Positions 1-5,717 of a DNA stretch of 5,717 nucleotides are shown piece after piece. Origin of the DNA: Candidatus Delongbacteria bacterium (GTDB lineage: Bacteria; UBA4055); assembly GCA_013139625.1 (NCBI GenBank), contig WTAK01000291.1, positions 1 through 5,717 on the forward strand. Reading direction: 5' to 3'. The translations under genes were made by a program, and so were the position numbers. Under the pieces are notes generated by a model. It did no database searches and was not told where the DNA came from. It worked only from the letters and a program-made list of their open reading frames with translations. Within the stretch, counting starts at the first letter, position 1. Every line of letters begins with the position of its first letter.

Positions 1-1490
1 CTGGAAATACCATTTATATTCGATGTGATAGCTCTGTAATAGTACGTTGTGTTAGTATCCAGGATTGAGATATTTTTGAAGAAAGCTTCAGCAGTCGATG
101 AATTTATATCTATTCCGTAGAAAAGAGTGTCTCCGAAACTTTCACTGAGCCCATATTCATAATAAAGTTCAGTATCAATACCTTTAGTGTTGGCAGTACA
201 ATTAAGATCTACATCAGTAGCATTTTCTACATAAGCACTGTCAGTTGCAACTGGTCCTGTGACATTGATCTTAAAGAATGATCCAATACCTCCATTTGAA
301 TTAGAAGCACATGCGATTACTGTAGGGATCCCGTTCTCGTTCATATCCTGATAACCTGTAACAGAACTTCCAAACATGTCATTATCGTAGAGCTGGGCAT
401 CCAATGATCCATCGTTCAGATTCTTAGACCAAAGGAAATTTTCATTGTGATCTAGTGAAACAATATCAATGCTTCCTCTGTTAATAGAAGTCTGATCTCT
501 CTGATATGATGATATAAGGATCTCATTATTACCATCTCTGTCAATATCATTCAAAGTTGTTACGGCATAACCACATTGAGAGTAATCTTCAGAGTCAATT
601 CCTACATCCTGTGGAAAGAACTTCTTATAATCGTTAACACTTCCATCATTGTTCAGATAAATAATGTAAAAAGCACCATTTCCGCTCTTACCATCCGAAT
701 CGTTCAAAGGAGCACCAACTATAAGATCATCAACACCGTTGTTATCAAGATCTCCTGCATTGGCCATAGAAGCCCCAAAGCAATCCCCATCAACTACTGA
801 ACTTCCAATATCTCTTCCAACAATATCATTCAGAAGTGTTATAGTGTTGTCAACATTTACTTTAACTATAAAAATACAGCCTTTACTGCTGTAGAATCCC
901 GGAGCAGCAATTGCGATTACTCTGTTATTTAGGCCGTTAATCCCTTTCAAAGGAGCAGATGATGATCCGAATAGGAAAAAATTATTTCCTGAATCAGGAT
1001 ACTTTATTCTTTTGCTTGACAATATTGTGCCTGAGTGGTTCAATTCAAGTAACCATACACAACCTATTGAAGAATATCCATCATAATCAGTACCCGGTGC
1101 TCCAACAGCGATTACTTTATTTCCATTACCGTAGAAGTCACCAAGGAAAGATACTGATGAGCCGAAAAGATCTTCCGTAGCCAAAGAATCAGTTAATAAT
1201 GGAGAGTTGTTATCTAATGTGACTGTCGTATAATATTCGGTTTTGTTCAAAAATAAGATTTCAACAGAACCTGAGTTCATTACATTTGTGTCACTGAGAG
1301 GTACTCCAACTACAAGATCTTCAATACCATAACCATCTAGGTTCCCAATATTGGCAATAGATGATCCGAAATATCCTCTAACTGTGTTTCCATTCATATC
1401 TTGGGCAGAAATATATTCACCAGAAATTATACTGCAGAAAGAGCTTATGAATGTGAAAAATATTGAGAGTATCAGTATTCTATTTTTCAT
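1..1490 (-). CDS. Exported FG-GAP repeat protein with FN3-like domain (3' end outside window)
   Basis: The minus-strand frame from the ATG at 1490 stays open for 496 codons and leaves the window without a stop, so the protein is C-terminally incomplete. Residues 1 to about 20-24 are a signal peptide (MKNR followed by a hydrophobic run), so the protein is exported. Six FG-GAP (integrin-alpha-like) repeats start near residues 41, 109, 174, 238, 306 and 373, about 65 residues apart. Each has an FGSS-like start and a V-G-A-P-like end, and is followed by a G-x-hydrophobic strand; this predicts a beta-propeller. Acidic Ca-type loops are clear in repeats 4 (DLDNNGVDD) and 5 (DIDRDGNNE), partial in 1 and 6, and lost in 2 and 3. 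Residues about 412-496 resemble an FN3-type domain, with a YYEYG segment and a TYYYRA strand. The start overlaps the upstream collar gene by 11 bases and has a strong GGAGG site. The role is probably cell-surface or extracellular binding (inference). Any C-terminal sorting signal would lie beyond position 1. Confidence 0.9.
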   Translation of the reverse strand, partial: MKNRILILSIFFTFISSFCSIISGEYISAQDMNGNTVRGYFGSSIANIGNLDGYGIEDLVVGVPLSDTNVMNSGSVEILFLNKTEYYTTVTLDNNSPLLTDSLATEDLFGSSVSFLGDFYGNGNKVIAVGAPGTDYDGYSSIGCVWLLELNHSGTILSSKRIKYPDSGNNFFLFGSSSAPLKGINGLNNRVIAIAAPGFYSSKGCIFIVKVNVDNTITLLNDIVGRDIGSSVVDGDCFGASMANAGDLDNNGVDDLIVGAPLNDSDGKSGNGAFYIIYLNNDGSVNDYKKFFPQDVGIDSEDYSQCGYAVTTLNDIDRDGNNEILISSYQRDQTSINRGSIDIVSLDHNENFLWSKNLNDGSLDAQLYDNDMFGSSVTGYQDMNENGIPTVIACASNSNGGIGSFFKINVTGPVATDSAYVENATDVDLNCTANTKGIDTELYYEYGLSESFGDTLFYGIDINSSTAEAFFKNISILDTNTTYYYRAITSNINGIS

Positions 1491-3123
1491 GATTTCCTCC
1501 TGTAATTTCTTCTTTTCTTGAAGGATAGTAACCTGATGTTGCTATGCAGAACCTTAGAGTTAGATATGGTTGCATATTGTTGTGAGGTTGATTACTTCCG
1601 TTATTACCTATACTTGTTGAACTTAAGATCGTATTAGCATCCGAACGAAAATTGTTGAATTGATGTGTTGAATAGTATCTTCCTTCAGGACTCTGATATT
1701 CAGGAGTAGGAGAGTACCTAAGCATGTGGCTATGTGAAGGCATCTGTGCTGCTGTTAAAGTAACGGATTCATATCCACCATATTCACCCCATGTTCTAGT
1801 TGACAGTCCGGGACCATTACCCCAGTTCATAACTGTTCTTCCTTGTGCATTTGGAACTCCAAAAGTTGTTTGTCCATCACCACCGTAAGTTGTTCCTACT
1901 AAAGAGAATAATGCTGTGTTTTGAGCTATTTGTAATAACTGGCCGCTACAATCCAGAAAATCTCTCGGAGCAAAGTTATAAGGAAAAATACAAATTTCTC
2001 CTATGAAAGGATATATACCTTTTGACTTGCTGTGTGATGGGAATATCCCTGCGAGAGCTATACAAAAGTTGATAGTTTGGTAAGGTTGCTTATTCTCATG
2101 AGCCTGACTTACTCCTGTATTACCGAGAGATGAAGGGCTCAATGTGATATTATTAGTTTCTCCGTAAGAAGGTATAGTTTGATTATCTGCAAAATTTGTG
2201 TTTAACGGGTTTATACTATCTCCAAGTAAGGTAGAAGCATTTATATCATGATTGTGACTTGGGAGTTCACTTGAATATAATGTATGTGTATCCTCTCCGC
2301 TTCTTTGACCGAGTGAATGATTTGCCCCTCCTGAACTACCTATATGTATAGGTGTTCTACCTCTCAGATCAGGTAATCCGAATGTAGTACGACCATCTCC
2401 ACCATAATTTGTTCCGAGCAGGCTATAAAGTGACTGATACTGATTAATTGGAAGAATCTGTCCGTCACACTTAGCCCAGCTTCTCGGTGCAAAATTAAAA
2501 GCATACATTTTAATTTCACCCAGATAAGGTTCAGATTTTGGTTCGGTTTGTTCTTTAGCCATAGAAGGATAAATACCTGTCAGTGCAATAATATAAGTAC
2601 AGTTAATGAAAGGCTGCATATTAGTATGAGCTTGATTCCCGCCTGCACTCTGGGTAGCTATACTTTCCTGTAGCGATTTATCTCCATAAACCGGAAGCCC
2701 ATTACTTGTTCTGGCAATTACTCTATTTGAAGGATCGGTATCTGTACCTTCAGCATCAGATCCGTTTAGCTGATGGTTATGAGATGGCATCTCGTTTATA
2801 GTTAAAGCAACAGATTCAAGTCCACCCTTTGAGCCTAAATTAAAATTTGGCAAACCAGGCCCCTGTCCCATATGAATAGGGATCCTTCCTCTCAAGCCAG
2901 GTAGTCCAAATGTAGTTTGACCATCTCCACCGTATATTGTGCCGAGTAGTGAGAAAAGTGCTTCGTTTTGACTGATGGAAAGAAGTTGTCCATCACATTT
3001 TGCCCATCCCCGAGGAGCAAAATTACCTGCAAATATTCTTATCTCACCAATGTAAGGTTCCTGTGCTTTTAACAGCGTGAATCCAAAAATAAGTAAAAGG
3101 ATTATGATCTTTGTTTTTTTCAT
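1480..3123 (-). CDS. Exported protein with three tandem tail-collar (MdpB-type) domains
   Basis: This 547-residue protein begins with a signal peptide (residues 1-20, MKKTK plus a hydrophobic stretch ending LLKA-Q). Three homologous domains of about 165 residues follow, at about 22-187, 198-363 and 371-535, joined by short linkers. Each has the tail-collar / microcystin-dependent-protein landmarks in order: a PxxGEI start, NFAPR, a C-[DS]-GQ turn, ALFSL-type helix, YGGDG-[QR]-TTFG, GR, an [ML]PSH-x-H motif, an [AP]H-x-N-x-QP motif and a closing Y/FPS. Family members are commonly single-domain proteins of about 170-200 residues, so the triple tandem is large. Phage collar domains are found on short tail-fibre proteins; the role of free-standing bacterial members is poorly known. 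Signal peptide, absence of other phage genes and coupling to an FG-GAP protein point to an envelope or extracellular structural or binding role (inference). The start at 3123 is preceded by AGGA with a 6-base spacer. Domain 3 is the most diverged, with LDCSGQ instead of AKCDGQ and VPNAQGR instead of LPxLRGR. Confidence 0.93.
   Translation of the reverse strand: MKKTKIIILLLIFGFTLLKAQEPYIGEIRIFAGNFAPRGWAKCDGQLLSISQNEALFSLLGTIYGGDGQTTFGLPGLRGRIPIHMGQGPGLPNFNLGSKGGLESVALTINEMPSHNHQLNGSDAEGTDTDPSNRVIARTSNGLPVYGDKSLQESIATQSAGGNQAHTNMQPFINCTYIIALTGIYPSMAKEQTEPKSEPYLGEIKMYAFNFAPRSWAKCDGQILPINQYQSLYSLLGTNYGGDGRTTFGLPDLRGRTPIHIGSSGGANHSLGQRSGEDTHTLYSSELPSHNHDINASTLLGDSINPLNTNFADNQTIPSYGETNNITLSPSSLGNTGVSQAHENKQPYQTINFCIALAGIFPSHSKSKGIYPFIGEICIFPYNFAPRDFLDCSGQLLQIAQNTALFSLVGTTYGGDGQTTFGVPNAQGRTVMNWGNGPGLSTRTWGEYGGYESVTLTAAQMPSHSHMLRYSPTPEYQSPEGRYYSTHQFNNFRSDANTILSSTSIGNNGSNQPHNNMQPYLTLRFCIATSGYYPSRKEEITGGNHEK
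1496..1500 (-). promoter_or_regulatory. Ribosome binding site for the FG-GAP gene, inside the upstream gene
   Basis: The minus strand reads GGAGG, five bases before the ATG at 1490. It lies inside the last codons of the collar gene, where it encodes a Gly-Gly pair. It is the strongest Shine-Dalgarno match in the window. It fixes the FG-GAP start and suggests that ribosomes finishing the collar gene re-initiate here. Confidence 0.75.
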
Positions 3124-3129
3124 AATATA

Positions 3130-3133
3130 TCCT
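3130..3133 (-). promoter_or_regulatory. Ribosome binding site of the triple collar gene
   Basis: The minus strand reads AGGA six bases before the ATG at 3123. The spacing is normal. The next residues form a signal peptide, which supports this start. Confidence 0.6.
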
Positions 3134-3183
3134 ATTCTAAATTAGTCTGATTTTCTTTCAAGGTTGATGATATTTGCGAGCAT

Positions 3184-3201
3184 TTGTTATATATATCACA
3201 A
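3184..3201. promoter_or_regulatory. Imperfect 18-bp palindrome at the minus-strand promoter, possible operator
   Basis: The plus strand reads TTGTTATATATATCACAA. The two halves pair everywhere except positions 3188/3197. It overlaps the end of the proposed -10 and the predicted start site of the minus-strand promoter, a typical repressor position. The ATCACA half is repeated at 3206-3211, exactly 11 bases away. An FNR/CRP-like or other dimeric regulator is possible, but no regulator is encoded nearby, and AT-rich DNA yields such palindromes by chance. Confidence 0.35.
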
Positions 3202-3227
3202 TATAATCACAGATCATTGATTTTCAA
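3200..3227 (-). promoter_or_regulatory. Candidate promoter for the minus-strand collar/FG-GAP operon
   Basis: On the minus strand TTGAAA (3222-3227) and TATATT (3200-3205) are separated by 16 bases, a reasonable sigma70-type arrangement. A run of nine T on that strand (3233-3241) lies just upstream of the -35, where an AT-rich UP-like element would sit. Transcription would start near 3193 and give a leader of about 70 bases. I found no exact TAnnTTTG Bacteroidota -7 motif on this strand, so if the host uses that consensus this call is weaker. It rests on motif match only in very AT-rich DNA. Confidence 0.4.
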
Positions 3228-3285
3228 AATGTAAAAAAAAAGTATTAAATTGAGATTAAGTAATAAAAACAATTTATTATTGTAA

Positions 3286-3303
3286 TATAATAGAGTATCT
3301 TTG
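3286..3303 (+). promoter_or_regulatory. Candidate promoter elements for the cvfB/oxidoreductase operon
   Basis: Two overlapping options are visible. TATAAT at 3286-3291 is a perfect sigma70 -10 but has no good -35 at the right distance. TATCTTTG at 3296-3303 matches the Bacteroidota -7 consensus TAnnTTTG exactly, but no clear TTG lies 19-22 bases upstream. With the second option transcription would begin near 3309, giving a leader of about 34 bases to the ATG at 3343. An ACAAT/ATTGT inverted repeat (3269-3273 and 3279-3283) lies immediately upstream. Confidence 0.4.
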
Positions 3304-3332
3304 GAAATAATTGACAATTGATAAATGAAAAT

Positions 3333-3336
3333 GGGA
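3333..3336 (+). promoter_or_regulatory. Ribosome binding site supporting the cvfB start at 3343
   Basis: GGGA lies six bases before the ATG at 3343, the same spacing as the AGGA site of the divergent gene. The alternative in-frame ATGs at 3325 and 3331 have no purine-rich site at a suitable distance, so this motif favours the shorter protein. Confidence 0.45.
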
Positions 3337-3342
3337 AATATA

Positions 3343-4185
3343 ATGATAGAAATTGGTAGAATGATAAAGATCAAAGCAATGAGAAAATCTGAGAATGGCA
3401 TGTATCTTGATGGGGGAGAATCTGGCGAGATCCTTTTACCAAACAAATATGTACCTGAAGGGTTTGACATCGAGGATGAAATTGAAGTTGTTATTTATCA
3501 CGATCATGAGAAAAGATTAACTGCTACTACGATAGTTCCTAAAATTCAGGAAGGTAAATATGCATATCTAAAGGTTGTTGCTGTCAGTGCGATCGGAGCA
3601 TTTATGGATTGGGGATTACAGAAAGATCTTTTTGTTCCTTATGCTGAGCAAAATGTTGATTTTGAAGCTGAAGAATCATACCTGATCTACGCATATATTG
3701 ATAAACTGTCAGATAGGATAGTAGGATCATCAAAAGTTAATAAACATCTAGAATCAGAACCTACGGGTTTCAAGATAGGTGATGAAGTTGAGATCTTAGT
3801 TTGCAATAAATCTGATATCGGTTACAATGTTATAATAAATGATAAATGCTGGGGAGTTGTACATAACTCTGATGTAGAGAATAGTCTTAAAACAAATAAG
3901 AGAATGAAAGCATATATTAAAAATATTAAAGATGAATTTAAGATCGATATTTCCTTTCAAGCTCCAAGTACCAAAAAAGTATATGAGCTTACAGATGTTA
4001 TTCTGGATAAAATCAAAGAAAACGGTGGTTCGTTATCTATAACAGATAAGAGTTCTCCTGAAGCGATATTTGAAATGTTCAAAGTCAGCAAGAAAGTTTA
4101 TAAGAAATCTGTCGGAGCATTGTATAAACAAAGATTAATTAAATTTGATGATGGAATCATTAAATTAACTGTGGGTAGAAAATAA
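3343..4185 (+). CDS. cvfB: CvfB-family S1 domain RNA-binding protein
   Basis: The 280-residue product matches the CvfB/YitL family across its length. It opens with the family's MIEIGR start, followed by YLDGGESGEILLPNKYVPEG. S1-type OB-fold domains lie at about 1-62, 70-133 (YLKVVAVSAIGAFMDWGL, the best conserved) and 144-205 (ending KIDISFQ). A C-terminal winged-helix domain at about 212-278 contains ITDKSSPEAIFEMF and the VSKKVYKKSVGALYKQRLI helices. CvfB binds RNA in the cytoplasm; in Staphylococcus aureus it affects virulence gene expression, but a role in this organism is not known. No signal peptide or membrane segment is seen. The frame is also open upstream to ATGs at 3331 and 3325, which would add 4 or 6 residues. 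The 3343 start is preferred because homologues begin with MIEIG-like sequence and a GGGA site precedes it. The stop overlaps the next start. Confidence 0.93.
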   Translation: MIEIGRMIKIKAMRKSENGMYLDGGESGEILLPNKYVPEGFDIEDEIEVVIYHDHEKRLTATTIVPKIQEGKYAYLKVVAVSAIGAFMDWGLQKDLFVPYAEQNVDFEAEESYLIYAYIDKLSDRIVGSSKVNKHLESEPTGFKIGDEVEILVCNKSDIGYNVIINDKCWGVVHNSDVENSLKTNKRMKAYIKNIKDEFKIDISFQAPSTKKVYELTDVILDKIKENGGSLSITDKSSPEAIFEMFKVSKKVYKKSVGALYKQRLIKFDDGIIKLTVGRK

Positions 4186-5717
4186 TGGGTTACAAACAAA
4201 TTGATATAAAAGTCCCGGTAGATTATACGGAACAGTTAATTCATAAGGCTATCTCCAAAAAGCTGAGGATATCAGAATTTACTTATCATATTGATAATAA
4301 AAGCCTTGATGCGAGAAAGAAAGATAACATTATTTGGTTATTACGATGCACTGTTGTTTCAAAACAACTGAGAGGAGATGTACCTCCAAAGGCACCAATG
4401 CCGGATATTTATTACAATGATCAAAAACAAAAAGTTGTTGTAATTGGTAACGGCCCTGCAGGCTTTTTCAGTGCTTTTATTCTACAGATCTCAGGTTATG
4501 ATGTGACAATAGTCGAAAGAGGTACAGATGTTGATCAGAGAACTAAAGGTATTAAGGATTTCGAAAGCAGTGGAATTTTTAATCCCGTAAGTAACTATGC
4601 ATTTGGTGAAGGTGGTGCAGGTACATTCTCTGACGGCAAATTAACTTCAAGATCAAAGCATATTTCAAAAGAAAGACAATTTATTATCTCAAGCTATATA
4701 AAAGCCGGTGCTCCCGAAGAGATTGCATATATGCAGCATCCTCATCTCGGTAGCGATAATCTGAAAAAAATTGTAAAGAACCTAAGAAAAGAATTCATAG
4801 ATTACGGTGGAAAAGTAATTTTTGAAACAGAAGTAAAAGACCTGAAGGTAATTGATGGAAAAGTCACAGAGATAGAGACTTTGACCGATTTCATACAGGC
4901 AGATCATTTTATTTTTGCTATAGGTCATTCGGCTTATGATACATATCGAATGTTGATGAAGAATGGAGTTCAATTCAGAACTAAGAATTTTGCAATTGGA
5001 TCAAGAGTAGAACATCCTCAAAAGTTAATAAACTTGGCTCAATGGGGAAGGGAAAGCCTGCCTGGTGTAAAAGCCGCTGAATACAGGTTGACTTCCAAAG
5101 GTGATGGTAATTCTCCGGTATATACATTCTGTATGTGTCCGGGAGGAAAGATAGTACCTGCAGGAGCATTTGAAAATTCTAATATTGTTAATGGAATGAG
5201 TAAATACAAAAGAAATGGAGAGTTCGCTAACTCGGCTTGTGTTGCAGGTGTTGAACCTAATATTCTTTTAGGTAAAGAAGCTACTGCTGAAGAAATTTTG
5301 AACTGGGTAGAAGCACTGGAAAAGAAGTTTTACGAATATTCAAAGGAATATAAAGCTCCTTTTTGTACAATTAAAGATTTTATAAATAAGAAAGAATCAT
5401 CCACAGAAATAAGTTCAAGCTATCCAATGGGATTAACTCCTGCACCACTGTGGGAATTACTTCCGGAAAGTATTAGTAATTCTATCAGAGAAGGGCTTAA
5501 GGATTTTAGCAAGAAGTTGAAAGGATTTGAGACCGGTAATATCATGGGGCTAGAAAGTAAAACTTCTGCTCCTATCCAGGTTCTCAGAGAAAAAAATGGT
5601 CTTTGCTCAGGGTTTAGTAATTTATACATGGTCGGAGAGGGAAGTGGATATGCAGGTGGGATCATATCATCTGCTGCTGATGGGATCAAGGCGGCGTTAG
5701 AGCTTAGTTTAACTCCT
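4185..5717 (+). CDS. FAD-dependent oxidoreductase, COG2509 type (last few codons outside window)
   Basis: The frame from the ATG at 4185 stays open for 511 codons to the window edge. An N-terminal alpha/beta domain (about 1-78) carries the family's SLDARKK motif. It is followed by a Rossmann FAD site, VVVIGNGPAGFFSAFIL (84-100), ending in the ribose-binding acid of VTIVERG (E111). Further family landmarks are FGEGGAGTFSDGKL (140-153), FAIGHSAYDTY (244-254), FCMCPGGKIVPAGA (315-328, with Cys316 and Cys318), a conserved EPNILLG (357-363), GNIMGLESKTSAPIQVLRE (451-469) and the closing FAD-binding YMVGEGSGYAGGIISSAADG (481-500). Members are usually about 510-540 residues, so only a few residues should be missing. 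The family is a soluble cytoplasmic flavoprotein group annotated as FAD-dependent or NAD(P)/FAD-dependent oxidoreductase; its substrate is unknown. The start shares one base with the cvfB stop (TAATG), implying one transcript and coupled translation. Confidence 0.93.
   Translation, partial: MGYKQIDIKVPVDYTEQLIHKAISKKLRISEFTYHIDNKSLDARKKDNIIWLLRCTVVSKQLRGDVPPKAPMPDIYYNDQKQKVVVIGNGPAGFFSAFILQISGYDVTIVERGTDVDQRTKGIKDFESSGIFNPVSNYAFGEGGAGTFSDGKLTSRSKHISKERQFIISSYIKAGAPEEIAYMQHPHLGSDNLKKIVKNLRKEFIDYGGKVIFETEVKDLKVIDGKVTEIETLTDFIQADHFIFAIGHSAYDTYRMLMKNGVQFRTKNFAIGSRVEHPQKLINLAQWGRESLPGVKAAEYRLTSKGDGNSPVYTFCMCPGGKIVPAGAFENSNIVNGMSKYKRNGEFANSACVAGVEPNILLGKEATAEEILNWVEALEKKFYEYSKEYKAPFCTIKDFINKKESSTEISSSYPMGLTPAPLWELLPESISNSIREGLKDFSKKLKGFETGNIMGLESKTSAPIQVLREKNGLCSGFSNLYMVGEGSGYAGGIISSAADGIKAALELSLTP

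Noticed and set aside
576..1180. Two short plus-strand open frames (576-800 and 959-1180)
   Set aside because: They lie antisense within the continuous FG-GAP reading frame and show no recognisable motif or ribosome binding site.
1430..1490. Lipoprotein signal (Cys19) in the FG-GAP protein
   Set aside because: The residues before the cysteine (SSF) do not fit a lipobox with small residues at -1 and Leu at -3. An ordinary signal peptide fits better.
1480..3123. Prophage or contractile injection system tail module
   Set aside because: No sheath, tube, baseplate, tape-measure, integrase or lysis gene is visible, the protein has a signal peptide, and the flanks are ordinary cellular genes.
1480..3123. 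Triple collar repeat as an assembly duplication artefact
   Set aside because: The three domains differ at many residues and at DNA level, so they are old duplications and not a repeated read or collapsed contig.
3311..3344. TTGACA (3311-3316) with TATAAT (3339-3344) as a promoter for cvfB
   Set aside because: The spacer is 22 bases, too long, and the -10 would overlap the chosen start codon.
3207..3470. Minus-strand 87-residue hydrophobic open frame
   Set aside because: It runs antisense through the conserved start of cvfB and the promoter region. Its hydrophobicity follows from AT-rich complement sequence.
4782..5689. Three minus-strand open frames (4782-4973, 4981-5169, 5420-5689)
   Set aside because: All are antisense to the well-conserved oxidoreductase and have no independent support.

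Overview
This AT-rich window (roughly 35-37% G+C by eye) is chromosomal-looking DNA, probably from an FCB-group bacterium (Bacteroidota or a relative such as Cloacimonadota or Delongbacteria). The evidence is indirect: short Lys-rich signal peptides ending in Ala-Gln, FG-GAP/FN3 and tail-collar surface proteins, and a TAnnTTTG-like promoter element. The phylum cannot be fixed from this window alone.

Layout: four genes form two divergent, tightly packed pairs on either side of a 219-base intergenic region (3124-3342). On the minus strand, reading leftwards, there is first a 547-residue exported protein made of three tandem tail-collar / microcystin-dependent-protein (MdpB-type) domains (1480-3123). 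It overlaps by 11 bases a second exported protein with six FG-GAP repeats and an FN3-like domain (1-1490), which runs off the left edge. On the plus strand there is a CvfB-family S1 RNA-binding protein (3343-4185). Its stop codon shares one base with the start of a COG2509-type FAD-dependent oxidoreductase (4185 to the right edge), which is nearly complete.

How the genes relate: the minus-strand pair looks like one envelope or extracellular unit, since both proteins have signal peptides and repeat folds and are probably translationally coupled. No other phage or contractile-injection gene is visible, so the collar protein is better read as a cellular secreted protein than as prophage tail. 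The plus-strand pair is cytoplasmic and housekeeping-like, one RNA-binding and one flavoprotein. The functional link between the two pairs, if any, is only their shared divergent promoter region. That region holds a plausible -35/-10 for the minus strand overlapped by an imperfect 18-bp palindrome and a TGTGAT repeat spaced one helical turn apart, and candidate -10/-7 elements for the plus strand.

No RNA gene, CRISPR array, insertion sequence, integrase or convincing terminator was found. Both operon ends lie outside the window. The most unusual items are the triple tail-collar secreted protein and its coupling to the FG-GAP protein. Neither can be called a new system from this window alone.
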